Source of the DNA: Micromonospora sp. Llam0
GTDB taxonomy: Bacteria; Actinomycetota; Actinomycetes; Mycobacteriales; Micromonosporaceae
NCBI RefSeq assembly: GCF_003751085.1
Contig: NZ_RJJY01000001.1
Span: 2,480,001-2,544,000, forward strand
Reading direction: 5' to 3'
Length of the DNA stretch: 64,000 bases
Shown here: piece by piece, positions 27,630 to 36,602 of the stretch
Layout of the letters: every line of letters begins with the position of its first letter
How positions within the stretch are numbered: position 1 is the stretch's first letter
Position numbers and translations under genes: made by a program
Notes under the pieces: model-generated
What the model was told of the DNA's origin: nothing
Seen by the model: the letters and a program-made list of their open reading frames with translations, nothing else
The model's database searches: none

Positions 27630-28063
27630 GCAGTGAACCGGTCACGGTCTCCTACGATCGCACCGAGCCGATGGCCATCGACCGGCTCGACGACCTCGAC
27701 GCGCTACTCGACCGGATAGCCGCCACCCCCGAGTACCAGCGGTTCCCCGTCATGGTGTCACTGGAGACGAACGACAGAGAACACGTCCTGGAAGTCTGTC
27801 TCGGCCGGCACGACCTCAGCGTCCTGGTCTGGCATCACACGTTCGTCGAGATCGCCACCAGCAAAGGCACCCTCGACCAGCCCGCCGATCTCGCCTACAA
27901 CTTCGGCGGCTCCCGCACCGACGCCTACAACAATTCGGCCATTCCCGTGACCACCGCGCGGCAGGCCGTACGGGAGTTCTTCACCACCAACGGCCAGCGG
28001 CCCACCTGCCTCGGCTGGCAGACACCCAGCTACGACGAGCAGGACGAGCCGGCCAAGGGCTGA
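27626..28063 (+). CDS. Imm1 family immunity protein
   Basis: A 145-residue acidic protein with the Imm1 layout: IDRLDDLDALLDRIAATPEY, PVMVSLETNDREHVLEVCLG, LSVLVWHHTFVEIAT and the C-terminal ARQAVREFFTTNGQRPTCLG followed by WQ. Imm1 is the usual partner of SCP1.201-type deaminase toxins. The ATG at 27626 overlaps the toxin stop, so the pair is translationally coupled. It would bind and block the deaminase in the cytoplasm. Confidence 0.85.
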   Translation: MSSEPVTVSYDRTEPMAIDRLDDLDALLDRIAATPEYQRFPVMVSLETNDREHVLEVCLGRHDLSVLVWHHTFVEIATSKGTLDQPADLAYNFGGSRTDAYNNSAIPVTTARQAVREFFTTNGQRPTCLGWQTPSYDEQDEPAKG

Positions 28064-28099
28064 CGCTCCTCGCAACTGACAGGATCACCGAGGCGAACT

Positions 28100-28215
28100 G
28101 CCTCCTGCACGGTGCCGGACATCGCGTGCCCGGAGAACGGCAGCAGGTGGTGGGCGCACACCGAGGTGAACGGGATGTCACGCGACAGGCACCTGTCCAC
28201 CGCCCTGCGTCTCGC
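28100..28215 (-). pseudogene. GTP cyclohydrolase I (folE) fragment
   Basis: A minus-strand stretch reads LSRDIPFTSVCAHHLLPFSG, the zinc-site segment of FolE (C-x-H-H). It then departs from the family after HAMSG. Upstream minus-strand text around 28180-28330 may be more of the same broken gene in another frame. No complete folE is here. The rest of 28216-28677 holds no gene I can support. Confidence 0.4.
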
Positions 28216-28677
28216 CACAGCATTCGGTGACAGACAGTTCAGCGCCGAACATCGTCGCTCTACTCGACTCCCCCAAGTCCTCGACCTTGGGGAACGCCGC
28301 CTCGTCATCCAGCTTCTCCGGGATCGATGGGTCCACGGTGCCCACCGCCAACGTCGAGCTACCCGACCGACGCCATCTCGACCATCGCATCCTCCGCACC
28401 GCAGCCCTTCGCGCCGCCTACTCGGCCTCATGGCGAATCGACCGAATCGGCGCCCGTACGACTGGCGAACGGAAGGATTTCGCCGCGCACAGGCGGAGAC
28501 GCCCTGGCGACGGCCCTTCAGGGCTCAACCGGGGCTTACGGCGGCTTTCAGCACTGGTACCGGGCATCAGTCCTGCGGGAGTTTCTGTAGATCCGTGGTC
28601 ATTCGGGTGGCCACGCCAGCGTCCATTTCCGCTCCGAACCCAAACGACCACGCGCCGCTGCGTAGGTTCTCAACGGT

Positions 28678-29187
28678 TCATGTCAGGGCGCGTCGCGCGT
28701 GGACGACGCTCTCGCCGCTCCAGAGGACGGCGACACCGTGGGGTGCCGGGTGGTGCTTCTCCAATGCCTCACCGACGAGGGTCAGCCCGTTGCTCGCATC
28801 GTCGAGGACTCCGATCGCATCCCACCTGTCGCTGTCCCCGCGCATCAGCTGCTCGTGGTTCCGGCTGACGCAGCGGACCGCTTGGGCGAGTGACGCCACG
28901 AGCCGACCAGTGGCTTCGAGGCCGATCACTGCGGGTGAAGCCTCTGCAACCTCTCGTTTCCGCGCCTCGTCTGCTCGCGCGAGGTCCTCTACCATAGCGG
29001 CGACATCAATGGTATCGAGGTAGGTGCGTACGACCGTCTCCTCACGCACGCCGAGACCACTCGCCATGATCTGAACCATGCCGGCCACAGCGTCCTCCGC
29101 AGCGGCCGGTGCCAGGGTGAGTCCCTGCGCCCGGCATTCATCTCGAAGTCGTTCGACCATCTGCCGGAACTGCGCACGCTTACGCAC
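28678..29187 (-). CDS. Hypothetical helical protein
   Basis: A 169-residue product from GTG 29187, preceded by GGTGGAG. It is highly helical: QFRQMVERLRDECRAQGLTL, AGMVQIMASGLGVREETVVR, GLEATGRLVASLAQAVRCVS. No family was recognised. The frame stays open upstream to 29808, but that part is the shadow of the next gene. It is divergent from the 29405 gene. Confidence 0.5.
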   Translation of the reverse strand: MRKRAQFRQMVERLRDECRAQGLTLAPAAAEDAVAGMVQIMASGLGVREETVVRTYLDTIDVAAMVEDLARADEARKREVAEASPAVIGLEATGRLVASLAQAVRCVSRNHEQLMRGDSDRWDAIGVLDDASNGLTLVGEALEKHHPAPHGVAVLWSGESVVHARRALT

Positions 29188-29404
29188 CTGCTCCACCCTT
29201 CTGAGTGTCCACCGGCGCACGCGATCCCGAGTCGAGGAAACGATCGCCGGTGGCAGTCTGTGGTTTGTCGGCCGTCCCGCCGCCCCTCGCATCAGGACGA
29301 TCGTCGACACCCCGCACGGGGGGCCGTAGCTCGGGGTGTCGACCAGGATAATGCTCGACGGGGTCCGACGGGGACCCACCGGCAGGACTCGAGAGGACCG
29401 GCCC

Positions 29405-30394
29405 ATGCCGAAAAAGCGCACGCCTCGCCAGCGCCTCGCCGCCCAGCAGCGAGCACGTCTACAACGACGTGAACTGGCCAGGCAGGAGGAGTTCCGGGAG
29501 CAACACACCCGAAAGGTCCTGGAGCGCCAGGGAGACCCCCGGTTCGTCCAGCGCACACGGCACCCGGACGGCACCGCCACCCTCACCTGGGACAGCGAAT
29601 CCGGCCTGGGCCAGGAGATGCGCGAAGGGTTCCAGGCCCAGCGCGAGGCGTTCCGCGCGAAGTTCGGCCGAGACCCGGGACCCGAAGATCCGGTGTTCTT
29701 CGACCCGGACGCGGACGAGCCCACCCCGATGGGCAAGCGCCACTGGGACGAGGACCCGACCGCGATGATCGCCGCCGCCGAGGAAACCGGGGTCGATCCG
29801 GCGTTCATCCACGCCTGGCGGGAGATCGGCTACATCGTCACCAGCGAAAGCGAGCACCTGTTCAGCGCGACCGAGGTACAGGCCTACCACGACGCCGTCG
29901 CCCGACACCGAGACGACGACGATGACGAGGAGATCGACTTCGCAGACAGCGTCGAGTTCTCCGCCGAGGGCCTCCGTGAACTCGTCAACGAGACGATCAC
30001 CATTGCGTCGGACGAGCCCGCCTGGCGGATCCCGGAGGCGCTCGAAGCCGCCGACGACCCGGAGGCCGCCGGCCTGGCCGCCAGCACCATGATCGCGGTG
30101 CTGATGATGTGGCTGACCGGGGCGAAAGAGAACGCGAACGGCGACATAGCGGGTCCGGCGATGGAGTGGATCCGGGAGCATCTGGGAGGCGAGGCTGCCG
30201 ACTATGCCTTCCAACTCGCCGGCCTCCTGGGCAGTCCTCTCGCCCCGAACACCACAGTCGAGGAAGCTTTCAAGCGTTTGGGCGACGCGTTCCTGCCCAC
30301 GTTGGTGTGGCTCGCCGCGGGCATGGTCGCGACACAGGCGAACGGCGACGTGGAATGGCTCAGCCAGTTCGACCCCGAGCCGAACGCGGATTGA
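29405..30394 (+). CDS. Hypothetical protein
   Basis: A 329-residue acidic protein beginning MPKKRTPRQRLAAQQRARLQ after a GAGAGG ribosome binding site. A basic helical N-terminus is followed by WREIGYIVTSESEHLFSATE and a helical C-terminal half with a short hydrophobic stretch (GLAASTMIAVLMMWLTG, about 220-236). No domain was recognised. It precedes another hypothetical gene by 26 bp and is probably co-transcribed with it. Confidence 0.55.
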   Translation: MPKKRTPRQRLAAQQRARLQRRELARQEEFREQHTRKVLERQGDPRFVQRTRHPDGTATLTWDSESGLGQEMREGFQAQREAFRAKFGRDPGPEDPVFFDPDADEPTPMGKRHWDEDPTAMIAAAEETGVDPAFIHAWREIGYIVTSESEHLFSATEVQAYHDAVARHRDDDDDEEIDFADSVEFSAEGLRELVNETITIASDEPAWRIPEALEAADDPEAAGLAASTMIAVLMMWLTGAKENANGDIAGPAMEWIREHLGGEAADYAFQLAGLLGSPLAPNTTVEEAFKRLGDAFLPTLVWLAAGMVATQANGDVEWLSQFDPEPNAD

Positions 30395-30420
30395 AGCGAC
30401 ACCGTGTGGAGGACCGGCTG

Positions 30421-31074
30421 ATGGTCAACAGCCCATACGACAGCGGGGCCGACCCCGACGATCGTGAAGATCAGGCCAAGGCGGTTGCGGCGGTCGAATC
30501 GGTTCTGGGTGGCGCGCAGGTCGAGATCCGAACCGCCGGGGAACTGGCGGCGCTGATGGCGAGGCTGCCGGCGGAGACTCCGATCAGCGTGGCCACCCAC
30601 GCCCGCGTCGATCGCGACCCGGCGCTCGACGCGGTGGAGGACCGAACCGCCGCCGTGGCGACAGCCATTCCCGTCCTCGTGCCCCAGAACAGCGGCCCCA
30701 CGGCGCACGCCCGAGAGCACCAAGGTGGGCCGTGGGCCGCAGCCGGCGTCGAACTCGGCGCGGTCATCGTCGCCGAGGACGCGCAGGTGCCAGACCGAAC
30801 CAGAGCCTTCTGCCCGTACTGGCAGGCCGTGGAAGCCAAGCATGACGACGACGCAGTAGGCCTGTTCGACGCGCACAACGAACTGCTCACCTTCGTCGCC
30901 GAAACGTTGGAAGGCGACGTCCAGGCCATCCTGCACGAGCGGGTCCCCGACGACGACCTGCGCCAGCAGATGCGGATTGAGGGACAGCGGCTCCGCCACA
31001 CCATCGACCGCCTGACCGCGCTCGGCAACAGGGTCAACACCTACCTGCGCGGCGAACGGAGGGAAGCGCGCTGA
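30421..31074 (+). CDS. Hypothetical protein
   Basis: A 217-residue protein from ATG 30421, preceded by GGAGG. The N-terminal third has IRTAGELAALMARLPAETPI and the C-terminus is helical (LRQQMRIEGQRLRHTIDRLT). A GELAALMARLPAETP-type segment is seen in several actinobacterial hypotheticals of unknown role. The spacing suggests an operon with 29405-30394. Confidence 0.55.
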   Translation: MVNSPYDSGADPDDREDQAKAVAAVESVLGGAQVEIRTAGELAALMARLPAETPISVATHARVDRDPALDAVEDRTAAVATAIPVLVPQNSGPTAHAREHQGGPWAAAGVELGAVIVAEDAQVPDRTRAFCPYWQAVEAKHDDDAVGLFDAHNELLTFVAETLEGDVQAILHERVPDDDLRQQMRIEGQRLRHTIDRLTALGNRVNTYLRGERREAR

Positions 31075-31408
31075 GCCGACGAAACGGAAAGGCAGCAAAC
31101 AGCGATGAGGCCCAAGCCAGGCTCGGCACCGTATCCATCCTCGCGGTCACCGCATGGCATGCTGCTCGTCGAGTACGGGTGGCGTACCCGCTCGTCCGGC
31201 CGTGCCGTTCGGCCTGGGGTCAGGTGTTCTCGATCGGGACATGCCCGCGAACGTGTACGCCTCATCGCGAACCCGTGCCGGTCGCGTACCCCGCAGTAGA
31301 CCGGGCGCAAACACGACGGGTCAGCAAGGGCACTGCACTCTTCCGCATTGCGCCCATCTGACACTCATGCAATATATGTCCCCATTTTAGGCGGGAGTTC
31401 CGGCCAGC
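31075..31408. other. Intergenic region before the Gabija genes
   Basis: About 330 bp without a supportable gene. The last 50 bp (around ATGCAATATATGTCCCCATT at 31367-31386) are unusually AT-rich and lie just upstream of gajA, so they probably hold its promoter (inference). Confidence 0.3.
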
Positions 31409-33334
31409 ATGTCCGCAGCACCGACCACGCTCAGCGCGCCGACCACGGGGGACGGCATGTATCTCGCCGGCCTGCGGCTCACGAACTTTCGCTCGTGTCG
31501 CGACGTGGAGATCAAGCTCCAGCCCGGCCTGACGCTACTTGTCGGCGACAACAACTCCGGCAAGTCCAACGTCATCGACGCGATGCGGCTGCTCACCACG
31601 CCGCTGAGCGGGCGACGGGTCCGCTACCTGGAGACCGACGACGTCTCCACCGGCGCGGACGGACCCATCGAGATCGTGAGCGAGTTCGATGGCCTGACGC
31701 GGTTCCAGCAAGGCCAGTACATCGGCGCGCTCGATATCGCGACGAACAAGGCGTACTACATGACCCGGTTCCGGCCGGACGTGGACGTACCCCGCCGGTC
31801 CAAGGTGGAAAACCTAGTCGGCCGGGCCGCCGGGTCCGACGCCGAACCCGAGAAGCGGGACCAGATCAGGCACGTCTACCTGGCGCCGCTGCGCGACGCC
31901 AAGCGTGAGCTGGACTCCGCCACCGGCAACCGCATGGCGCTCATCATCAAGTACCTGACGAGCGAGGCGTCCCGCACGGACTTCCTCGACCAGGCGATCG
32001 ACGGACTGCGCAAGCTCGAGGAACACGACGTCATCACCGGCACCCAGAAGCGGCTGCAGGAGCACGTCAGCGACCTCACCGATCCGGTCCGGGGACAGGT
32101 CATCGGTCTGAGCTTCCGCGATGTCCGGCTGCAGCGGCTCGCCCGTGGCCTTCGCCTGAAGATGGCCGAGCACGGCGTCGACCTCGCCGACATCGAGGAC
32201 TCGGGCCTCGGCTACGCCAACCTTCTCTACATGGCGTCGGTCATCATCGAGCTACGCAACGCCCAGGACGCCGAGCTCACTCTCTTCCTCGTGGAGGAGC
32301 CGGAGGCCCACCTCCACCCGCAACTGCAGGCCGTGCTCCTGGACTACCTCCAAGAGCAGTCCGTCAAGTCGCTGCGCGACGACACCGACGGCCCGGCGGG
32401 TCGCATCCAGGTGGTCGCCACGACCCACTCGCCGAACCTGGCCAGCGCGGTGGGCATCCGCAGTATCGTGGTCCTGCGTACCCAGGAGACCCAGACCACC
32501 GAAGAGTCCCCGGTAACTGAGGCTGAGGGAGCGCCGACCGGCGTCCAGCGCGGCACCGCCGCGATCGCCCTGTGCGACATCGACCTGACCAACGAGGAAT
32601 GCCGCAAGATCGACCAGTATCTCGACGTCAGCCGCGCCGAGTTACTGTTCACCCGGCGCGCGGTCCTTGTGGAGGGTGTCTCCGAGGCCGTCATCCTGCC
32701 GCCGCTCGCACGCCACTGCGTCTTCGACAGGGCGGCGGCCGACTACGGGGCGAAGTGCCGCGAATTCCGGGCTGTGTCGATCATCAGCATCGGCAGCGTC
32801 GACTTCGGCCCCTACCTTAGGCTCCTCCTACAGCAGGTCAACGGCGTTCGGCTCGTCGACCGGCTGGTGGTCATCACCGACGGCGATCCCGACATCGTTG
32901 ACGAGGTCGACCAAGACGACGGTCTCGAAGATGAGCCCGAGGCCGACGAGCCCGCGTCGGAGGACGAACCGGCCGCCACACTCAGCCGCAAGGACCGCCT
33001 GGAAGAGATCGCCACCCAGCTGGGCGCCGGCTCGGTCCTCGCCGTGTTCGCCGCCGAGTTCACACTCGAGGCCGACCTGATGAACCCGTTCACGGTCAAC
33101 GGCCCGCTGCTGGAGACCGCGTTCAAGCGCCAAAAGCCCAGGTCAGGTAAGTTCTGGAACACGCTCGCGATGAGCACGAACCCGGCGGAGGTCTTCTACC
33201 GCAAACTGCGCACCACCAAGCGGTACATCGGCAAGGGCGAGTTCGCCCACGATGTCGCCGAGCTGATCCAGAGCGGCGGCACGCTCAAGTGCCCCGCCTA
33301 CCTCGCACAGGCCATCCAGTCGGCGATGCGGTAG
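31409..33334 (+). CDS. gajA: Gabija protein GajA: OLD-family ATPase with TOPRIM nuclease
   Basis: A 641-residue protein. The N-terminal ABC-type ATPase has GDNNSGKS (46-53) and LFLVEEPEAHLHPQL (about 292-306). The C-terminal TOPRIM domain has AVLVEGVSEAVILP (Glu about 421) and VVITDGDPDIVDE (Asp pair about 490-492). This is the architecture of OLD nucleases and GajA, which nicks phage DNA when nucleotide pools fall. A GGGAG lies 12 nt before ATG 31409; ATG 31457 is an alternative start. gajB follows 6 bp after the stop. A D/E-rich insert (about 505-535) follows the TOPRIM Asp pair. Confidence 0.88.
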   Translation: MSAAPTTLSAPTTGDGMYLAGLRLTNFRSCRDVEIKLQPGLTLLVGDNNSGKSNVIDAMRLLTTPLSGRRVRYLETDDVSTGADGPIEIVSEFDGLTRFQQGQYIGALDIATNKAYYMTRFRPDVDVPRRSKVENLVGRAAGSDAEPEKRDQIRHVYLAPLRDAKRELDSATGNRMALIIKYLTSEASRTDFLDQAIDGLRKLEEHDVITGTQKRLQEHVSDLTDPVRGQVIGLSFRDVRLQRLARGLRLKMAEHGVDLADIEDSGLGYANLLYMASVIIELRNAQDAELTLFLVEEPEAHLHPQLQAVLLDYLQEQSVKSLRDDTDGPAGRIQVVATTHSPNLASAVGIRSIVVLRTQETQTTEESPVTEAEGAPTGVQRGTAAIALCDIDLTNEECRKIDQYLDVSRAELLFTRRAVLVEGVSEAVILPPLARHCVFDRAAADYGAKCREFRAVSIISIGSVDFGPYLRLLLQQVNGVRLVDRLVVITDGDPDIVDEVDQDDGLEDEPEADEPASEDEPAATLSRKDRLEEIATQLGAGSVLAVFAAEFTLEADLMNPFTVNGPLLETAFKRQKPRSGKFWNTLAMSTNPAEVFYRKLRTTKRYIGKGEFAHDVAELIQSGGTLKCPAYLAQAIQSAMR

Positions 33335-33340
33335 GCGGGC

Positions 33341-35101
33341 ATGGACGAGATCGACTTCTCGCCGGCGCAGCGCGCCCTCATCGACAAGCCGGGCAGCGTC
33401 TTCGTCCCGGCTTGCCCGGGCGCTGGTAAGACTCAGAGCATCGTCGAGCGCTTCACCCAGCGCCCCGGCGTTCCCGCCCGGCAGGGCGTCGCCCTGTTGT
33501 CGTTCACCAACGCGGCGATCAACGAGGCGCGTCAGCGGTGCGCCCAGCGGCCAGACCTCCTCACGGCCCCGAACTACGTCGGCACCATCGACGGCTTCAT
33601 CAACCGGTTCATCGTCACGCCCCTGTACAAGGCGTTGACGGGCACGGTCCCCACGTTCAAGGACTCGTGGCACACCGTCCAGGGCACCACGTTCAGGGTG
33701 GCTGGGGTGCCGCTGGAGTTCCAGCTCGGCTGGTTCGCCTTCGACCACGACGGCGGCAACGCCCGGCTGGTCAGCCACCAGGTCCCGTACGCCCAGCGCA
33801 GCATCGTCACCAACCTCTCGGACTGGCAGCGGAATACGGCCAACACCAATGCCTCACGCCTGGCTCGCCGGTTCCTCGCGAATGGGGTGATGGACTGCGC
33901 GGCGACGCGGGTGCTGATGGAGCACTACCTCACCGACCCGACCAACCGGGCCCGGTTGGGCCAGCTGATGAGCGCCCGGTTCGGGTCGGTCATCGTCGAC
34001 GAGGTACAGGACTGCGACAGCAGCGACATCTTCCTCATCAACTTCCTGCTGGACTCCGGCATCGAGACCGTCATGGTGGGCGACCTCGACCAGTCCATCT
34101 ACGGCTTCCGCGGCTCCACCATCGAGGCGGTCCAGAACCTCGTCGGCCGAGTCCCCGAAGGAACCCGGTTCGACGGCAACTACCGAAGCTCCCCGGCGAT
34201 CTGCGCCGTCGTCAACAGCTTGCGCGCCGATACAGGCAGCGACATCCCGCTCGGGAAATGGAAGGACGACCAGTACCCCGTCGTGGTCCTGCCCGTGAGC
34301 GGGTTCGACCACGCTCGCTCGAAGATCATCGAGGTCGCCGGGTCGATGGGCTTCAACCGCGAGGAGATCAAGGTGCTCGCCTACGGTGAGAAGGACGCCC
34401 GCGAGTGCGCCGGCGCCTCACCGCCGGGCGACAAAAGCGGTGGCAAACTCGTCCAGCTCGCCCAGGCCGCAGCGACCCTTCAAGATCTGCGCGCCAGCGC
34501 CCGGGCCCGGACCGAGGCCATGCAGACGATCGAAGGCATCCTCCGCGGGCTCGGCCACGACGACGACCGTGTGCTCGCCGACGCCGAGTTCCTCGGCTCC
34601 GTCGGACTCACCCCACGCACGTTTCGGGACGGTTGCCTGCGGCTCGCCAGCAGGACCTCACCCTTCGACGGCCCACCCAGCGACTTCCGCGCCGAGTTGC
34701 GCAACGGCATCAAGGCGTTGGGGTGGGACGGCTGGATCAACACCGGAGGCCTCCGCTCCCCGAACGGCGACACCTGGCCCGTCCTCATGATTGACGAACC
34801 CGATGCGCTCGACTGGTCGACGGTCCACGGCTTCAAGGGCCTCCAAGCAACGGTCACCGCAGTCGCGATCCCGCCGCTGCCGAGACGCGCCACCTCCGCC
34901 GACGGGGTCGGGCTCTGGAGCAAGGGCGATCCCGGCGAAAGCCGGCGGGTGCTGTACGTCGGCGCATCCCGCGCCCAGCGCCTGCTCATCCTGGTTACAG
35001 CCGACCCGCAGGTGCCCGCCGTAACGTCCTGCCTTCAACGGGACGCGGTGCCGTTCATGGTCGTCCAGAACACCCGAGACACCGGGGGCACGAATGCCTG
35101 A
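33341..35101 (+). CDS. gajB: Gabija protein GajB: UvrD-like helicase
   Basis: A 586-residue superfamily 1 helicase. Motif I ACPGAGKTQ (about 24-32), Ia VALLSFTNAAINEARQR, II VIVDEVQDCD (about 218-227), III GDLDQSIYGFRGS (about 247-259), a later STVHGFKGLQATV (about 493-505) and VI LYVGASRAQRLLILVT (about 538-553) are all present. Immediate linkage to the GajA gene identifies it as GajB, the partner that activates the GajA nuclease. It is somewhat longer than the Bacillus protein. No frame damage was seen. Confidence 0.88.
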   Translation: MDEIDFSPAQRALIDKPGSVFVPACPGAGKTQSIVERFTQRPGVPARQGVALLSFTNAAINEARQRCAQRPDLLTAPNYVGTIDGFINRFIVTPLYKALTGTVPTFKDSWHTVQGTTFRVAGVPLEFQLGWFAFDHDGGNARLVSHQVPYAQRSIVTNLSDWQRNTANTNASRLARRFLANGVMDCAATRVLMEHYLTDPTNRARLGQLMSARFGSVIVDEVQDCDSSDIFLINFLLDSGIETVMVGDLDQSIYGFRGSTIEAVQNLVGRVPEGTRFDGNYRSSPAICAVVNSLRADTGSDIPLGKWKDDQYPVVVLPVSGFDHARSKIIEVAGSMGFNREEIKVLAYGEKDARECAGASPPGDKSGGKLVQLAQAAATLQDLRASARARTEAMQTIEGILRGLGHDDDRVLADAEFLGSVGLTPRTFRDGCLRLASRTSPFDGPPSDFRAELRNGIKALGWDGWINTGGLRSPNGDTWPVLMIDEPDALDWSTVHGFKGLQATVTAVAIPPLPRRATSADGVGLWSKGDPGESRRVLYVGASRAQRLLILVTADPQVPAVTSCLQRDAVPFMVVQNTRDTGGTNA

Positions 35102-35285
35102 CACCCCAGCCTCAGCGCTGCAGTTCCATGGCCTCGACCGCAGGCAGATCGCAGGCCGCCCCGTGCCGCATCCCGTGCTGCCGAACCGCGACGCACCGGT
35201 TCTTCGCACACCATACGAAGGCCTCCACACCGCGCCGTCGGGCAAGCCTGGGCTTGAACCGCCTGGACGTCGAACTGACAGGCAG

Positions 35286-35800
35286 TGGCTACCCCCCGAA
35301 TTGCCCCCGCCGACGATCACGACCCGCTGGCCCCGGAACTGCTCGGGCGAGGTGTGTGCCGACCGGCGAACTCAGCACGGCCTGGGATGTCGGGCACGTA
35401 CGGGCACTCCCACGTGCCGGTCGCGGAAATGACGTACCGAGCCAGCCACCTCCCGGCGTCAGTTTTCCACCGCCAGGCGGTCCCCCGCTGCTCGCACCTG
35501 GTGTACCCGGACCGGCCGGCGCACTGGGAGTTCGTATCGCTGCTCGTAGGCCCACAGGTAGTCCACGACGTGACCGGCGGTCGGGAAGTCCTCGCCCTCC
35601 TAGCTCGGCATTCCCCATCCCGGTAGCGGGCTGTACTCCGCCGGGGAGAACAGCCGCAACGAGTCCCAGGCGTGCCGCCACGCGCCGCCCGGCTGCGACG
35701 AGGATGACGTAATCCACGCCGGCCCGACGCAGGTAGTAACCCGCTGCCAGGCCAGCCTGCCCACCCCTGCTACCACCACATCACATGATCCGGTCAAACC
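35286..35800 (-). pseudogene. ArsO-like flavin monooxygenase, degraded
   Basis: Three minus-strand frames together give parts of an FAD/NAD(P) oxidoreductase of the arsenic-cluster (ArsO) type: GGAWRHAWDSLRLFSPAEYS and LPGWGMP (35610-35720), VISATGTWECPYVPDIPGRA (about 35375-35435) and RGQRVVIVGGGNSG (about 35293-35335). The frames are joined by several indels, and the C-terminal half is lost towards the gajB end. It is divergent from arsR, the usual arrangement in arsenic loci. Confidence 0.65.
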
Positions 35801-35929
35801 CGACACACCTCCATCGATCCGCCAATCATCATGGCAACACGGCCGCTACCGACGCGGCCGGCTCCCGCCAGCGAACTCAGCGTGATTCAGCCCTCGTTTC
35901 ACCAGTCTGAAGGTGGTGTTGCTGCAACT

Positions 35930-36301
35930 ATGCAAGGCGTGGGAACTGCGGAAACTACAACGCCTGCCATCTCGCCCCTTGCCGGCGAGCCGATCAAGCG
36001 GGCCGATGCTGAGCGGCTCGCGGGAGTGCTGAAGGCATTCGCCGACCCGGCCCGGCTGCGTCTGCTCAGCCTGATCCAGTCGGCCCCGGAGGGCGAGGCG
36101 TCCGTGAGTGACCTCACCACGCCGCTCGGGCTATCTCAACCGACGGTGAGTCACCACCTTCGCATCCTCACCGAGGCCGGCCTGCTCGAGCGTGAGAAGC
36201 GCGGCGTCTGGGCGTACTACCGCCTGGTGCCGTCCGCGATCGCCGCGATCGCCGAGTTGTTGACGCCGCCCCGCAAGCGGGCGACGAAGAAAACCCGCTG
36301 A
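35930..36301 (+). CDS. arsR: ArsR/SmtB family transcriptional regulator
   Basis: A 123-residue regulator with the winged helix LAGVLKAFADPARLRLLSLI, SVSDLTTPLGLSQPTVSHHL then RILTEAGLLEREKRGVWAYY. No ELCVCDL cysteine pair is present in the usual helix, so the metal(loid) site differs or is absent. ATG 35930 is chosen; ATG 35831 in the same frame would add 33 residues. It probably once controlled the divergent arsO-like gene, now broken. Confidence 0.85.
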   Translation: MQGVGTAETTTPAISPLAGEPIKRADAERLAGVLKAFADPARLRLLSLIQSAPEGEASVSDLTTPLGLSQPTVSHHLRILTEAGLLEREKRGVWAYYRLVPSAIAAIAELLTPPRKRATKKTR

Positions 36302-36602
36302 GCTGGCAGCGTCGAAGACCTGCGCCGGGTCAGCTGACCCGGCACCTACCCGGCGCGTCGCAATCGAACGCACGGACGTCGCGATCGGAAGCAGAAAGGT
36401 AACCTTGACAGCCTGCCACGAGCAGTCGACACCTGCTCCGCGCGTCTCACCCGGATCGTAGGGTGGCCTCATGCCGGGTGGCCTCGGCTGTGCGCGACAC
36501 GTGTTTCCAGTCCGCCCACGTGTTGGTACTTCCCGAAGCCCGAGTTGGCCCAATCAGCGTAGGCAAGCCGAGCGGTGGGCGATTGAGCCTGCGTCGGCGC
36601 CA
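36302..36602. other. Intergenic, no gene supported
   Basis: About 300 bp between arsR and the IS6-like element. Minus-strand text (for example STNTWADWKHVSRTAEATRH at 36470-36560) is gene-like but short and without start or family. No clear hairpin terminator was seen. Confidence 0.25.

Noticed and set aside
29188..29808. N-terminal extension of the minus-strand gene at 28678-29187
   Set aside because: It is the antisense of the 29405-30394 gene and Ser/Arg/Trp-rich, unlike a real domain.
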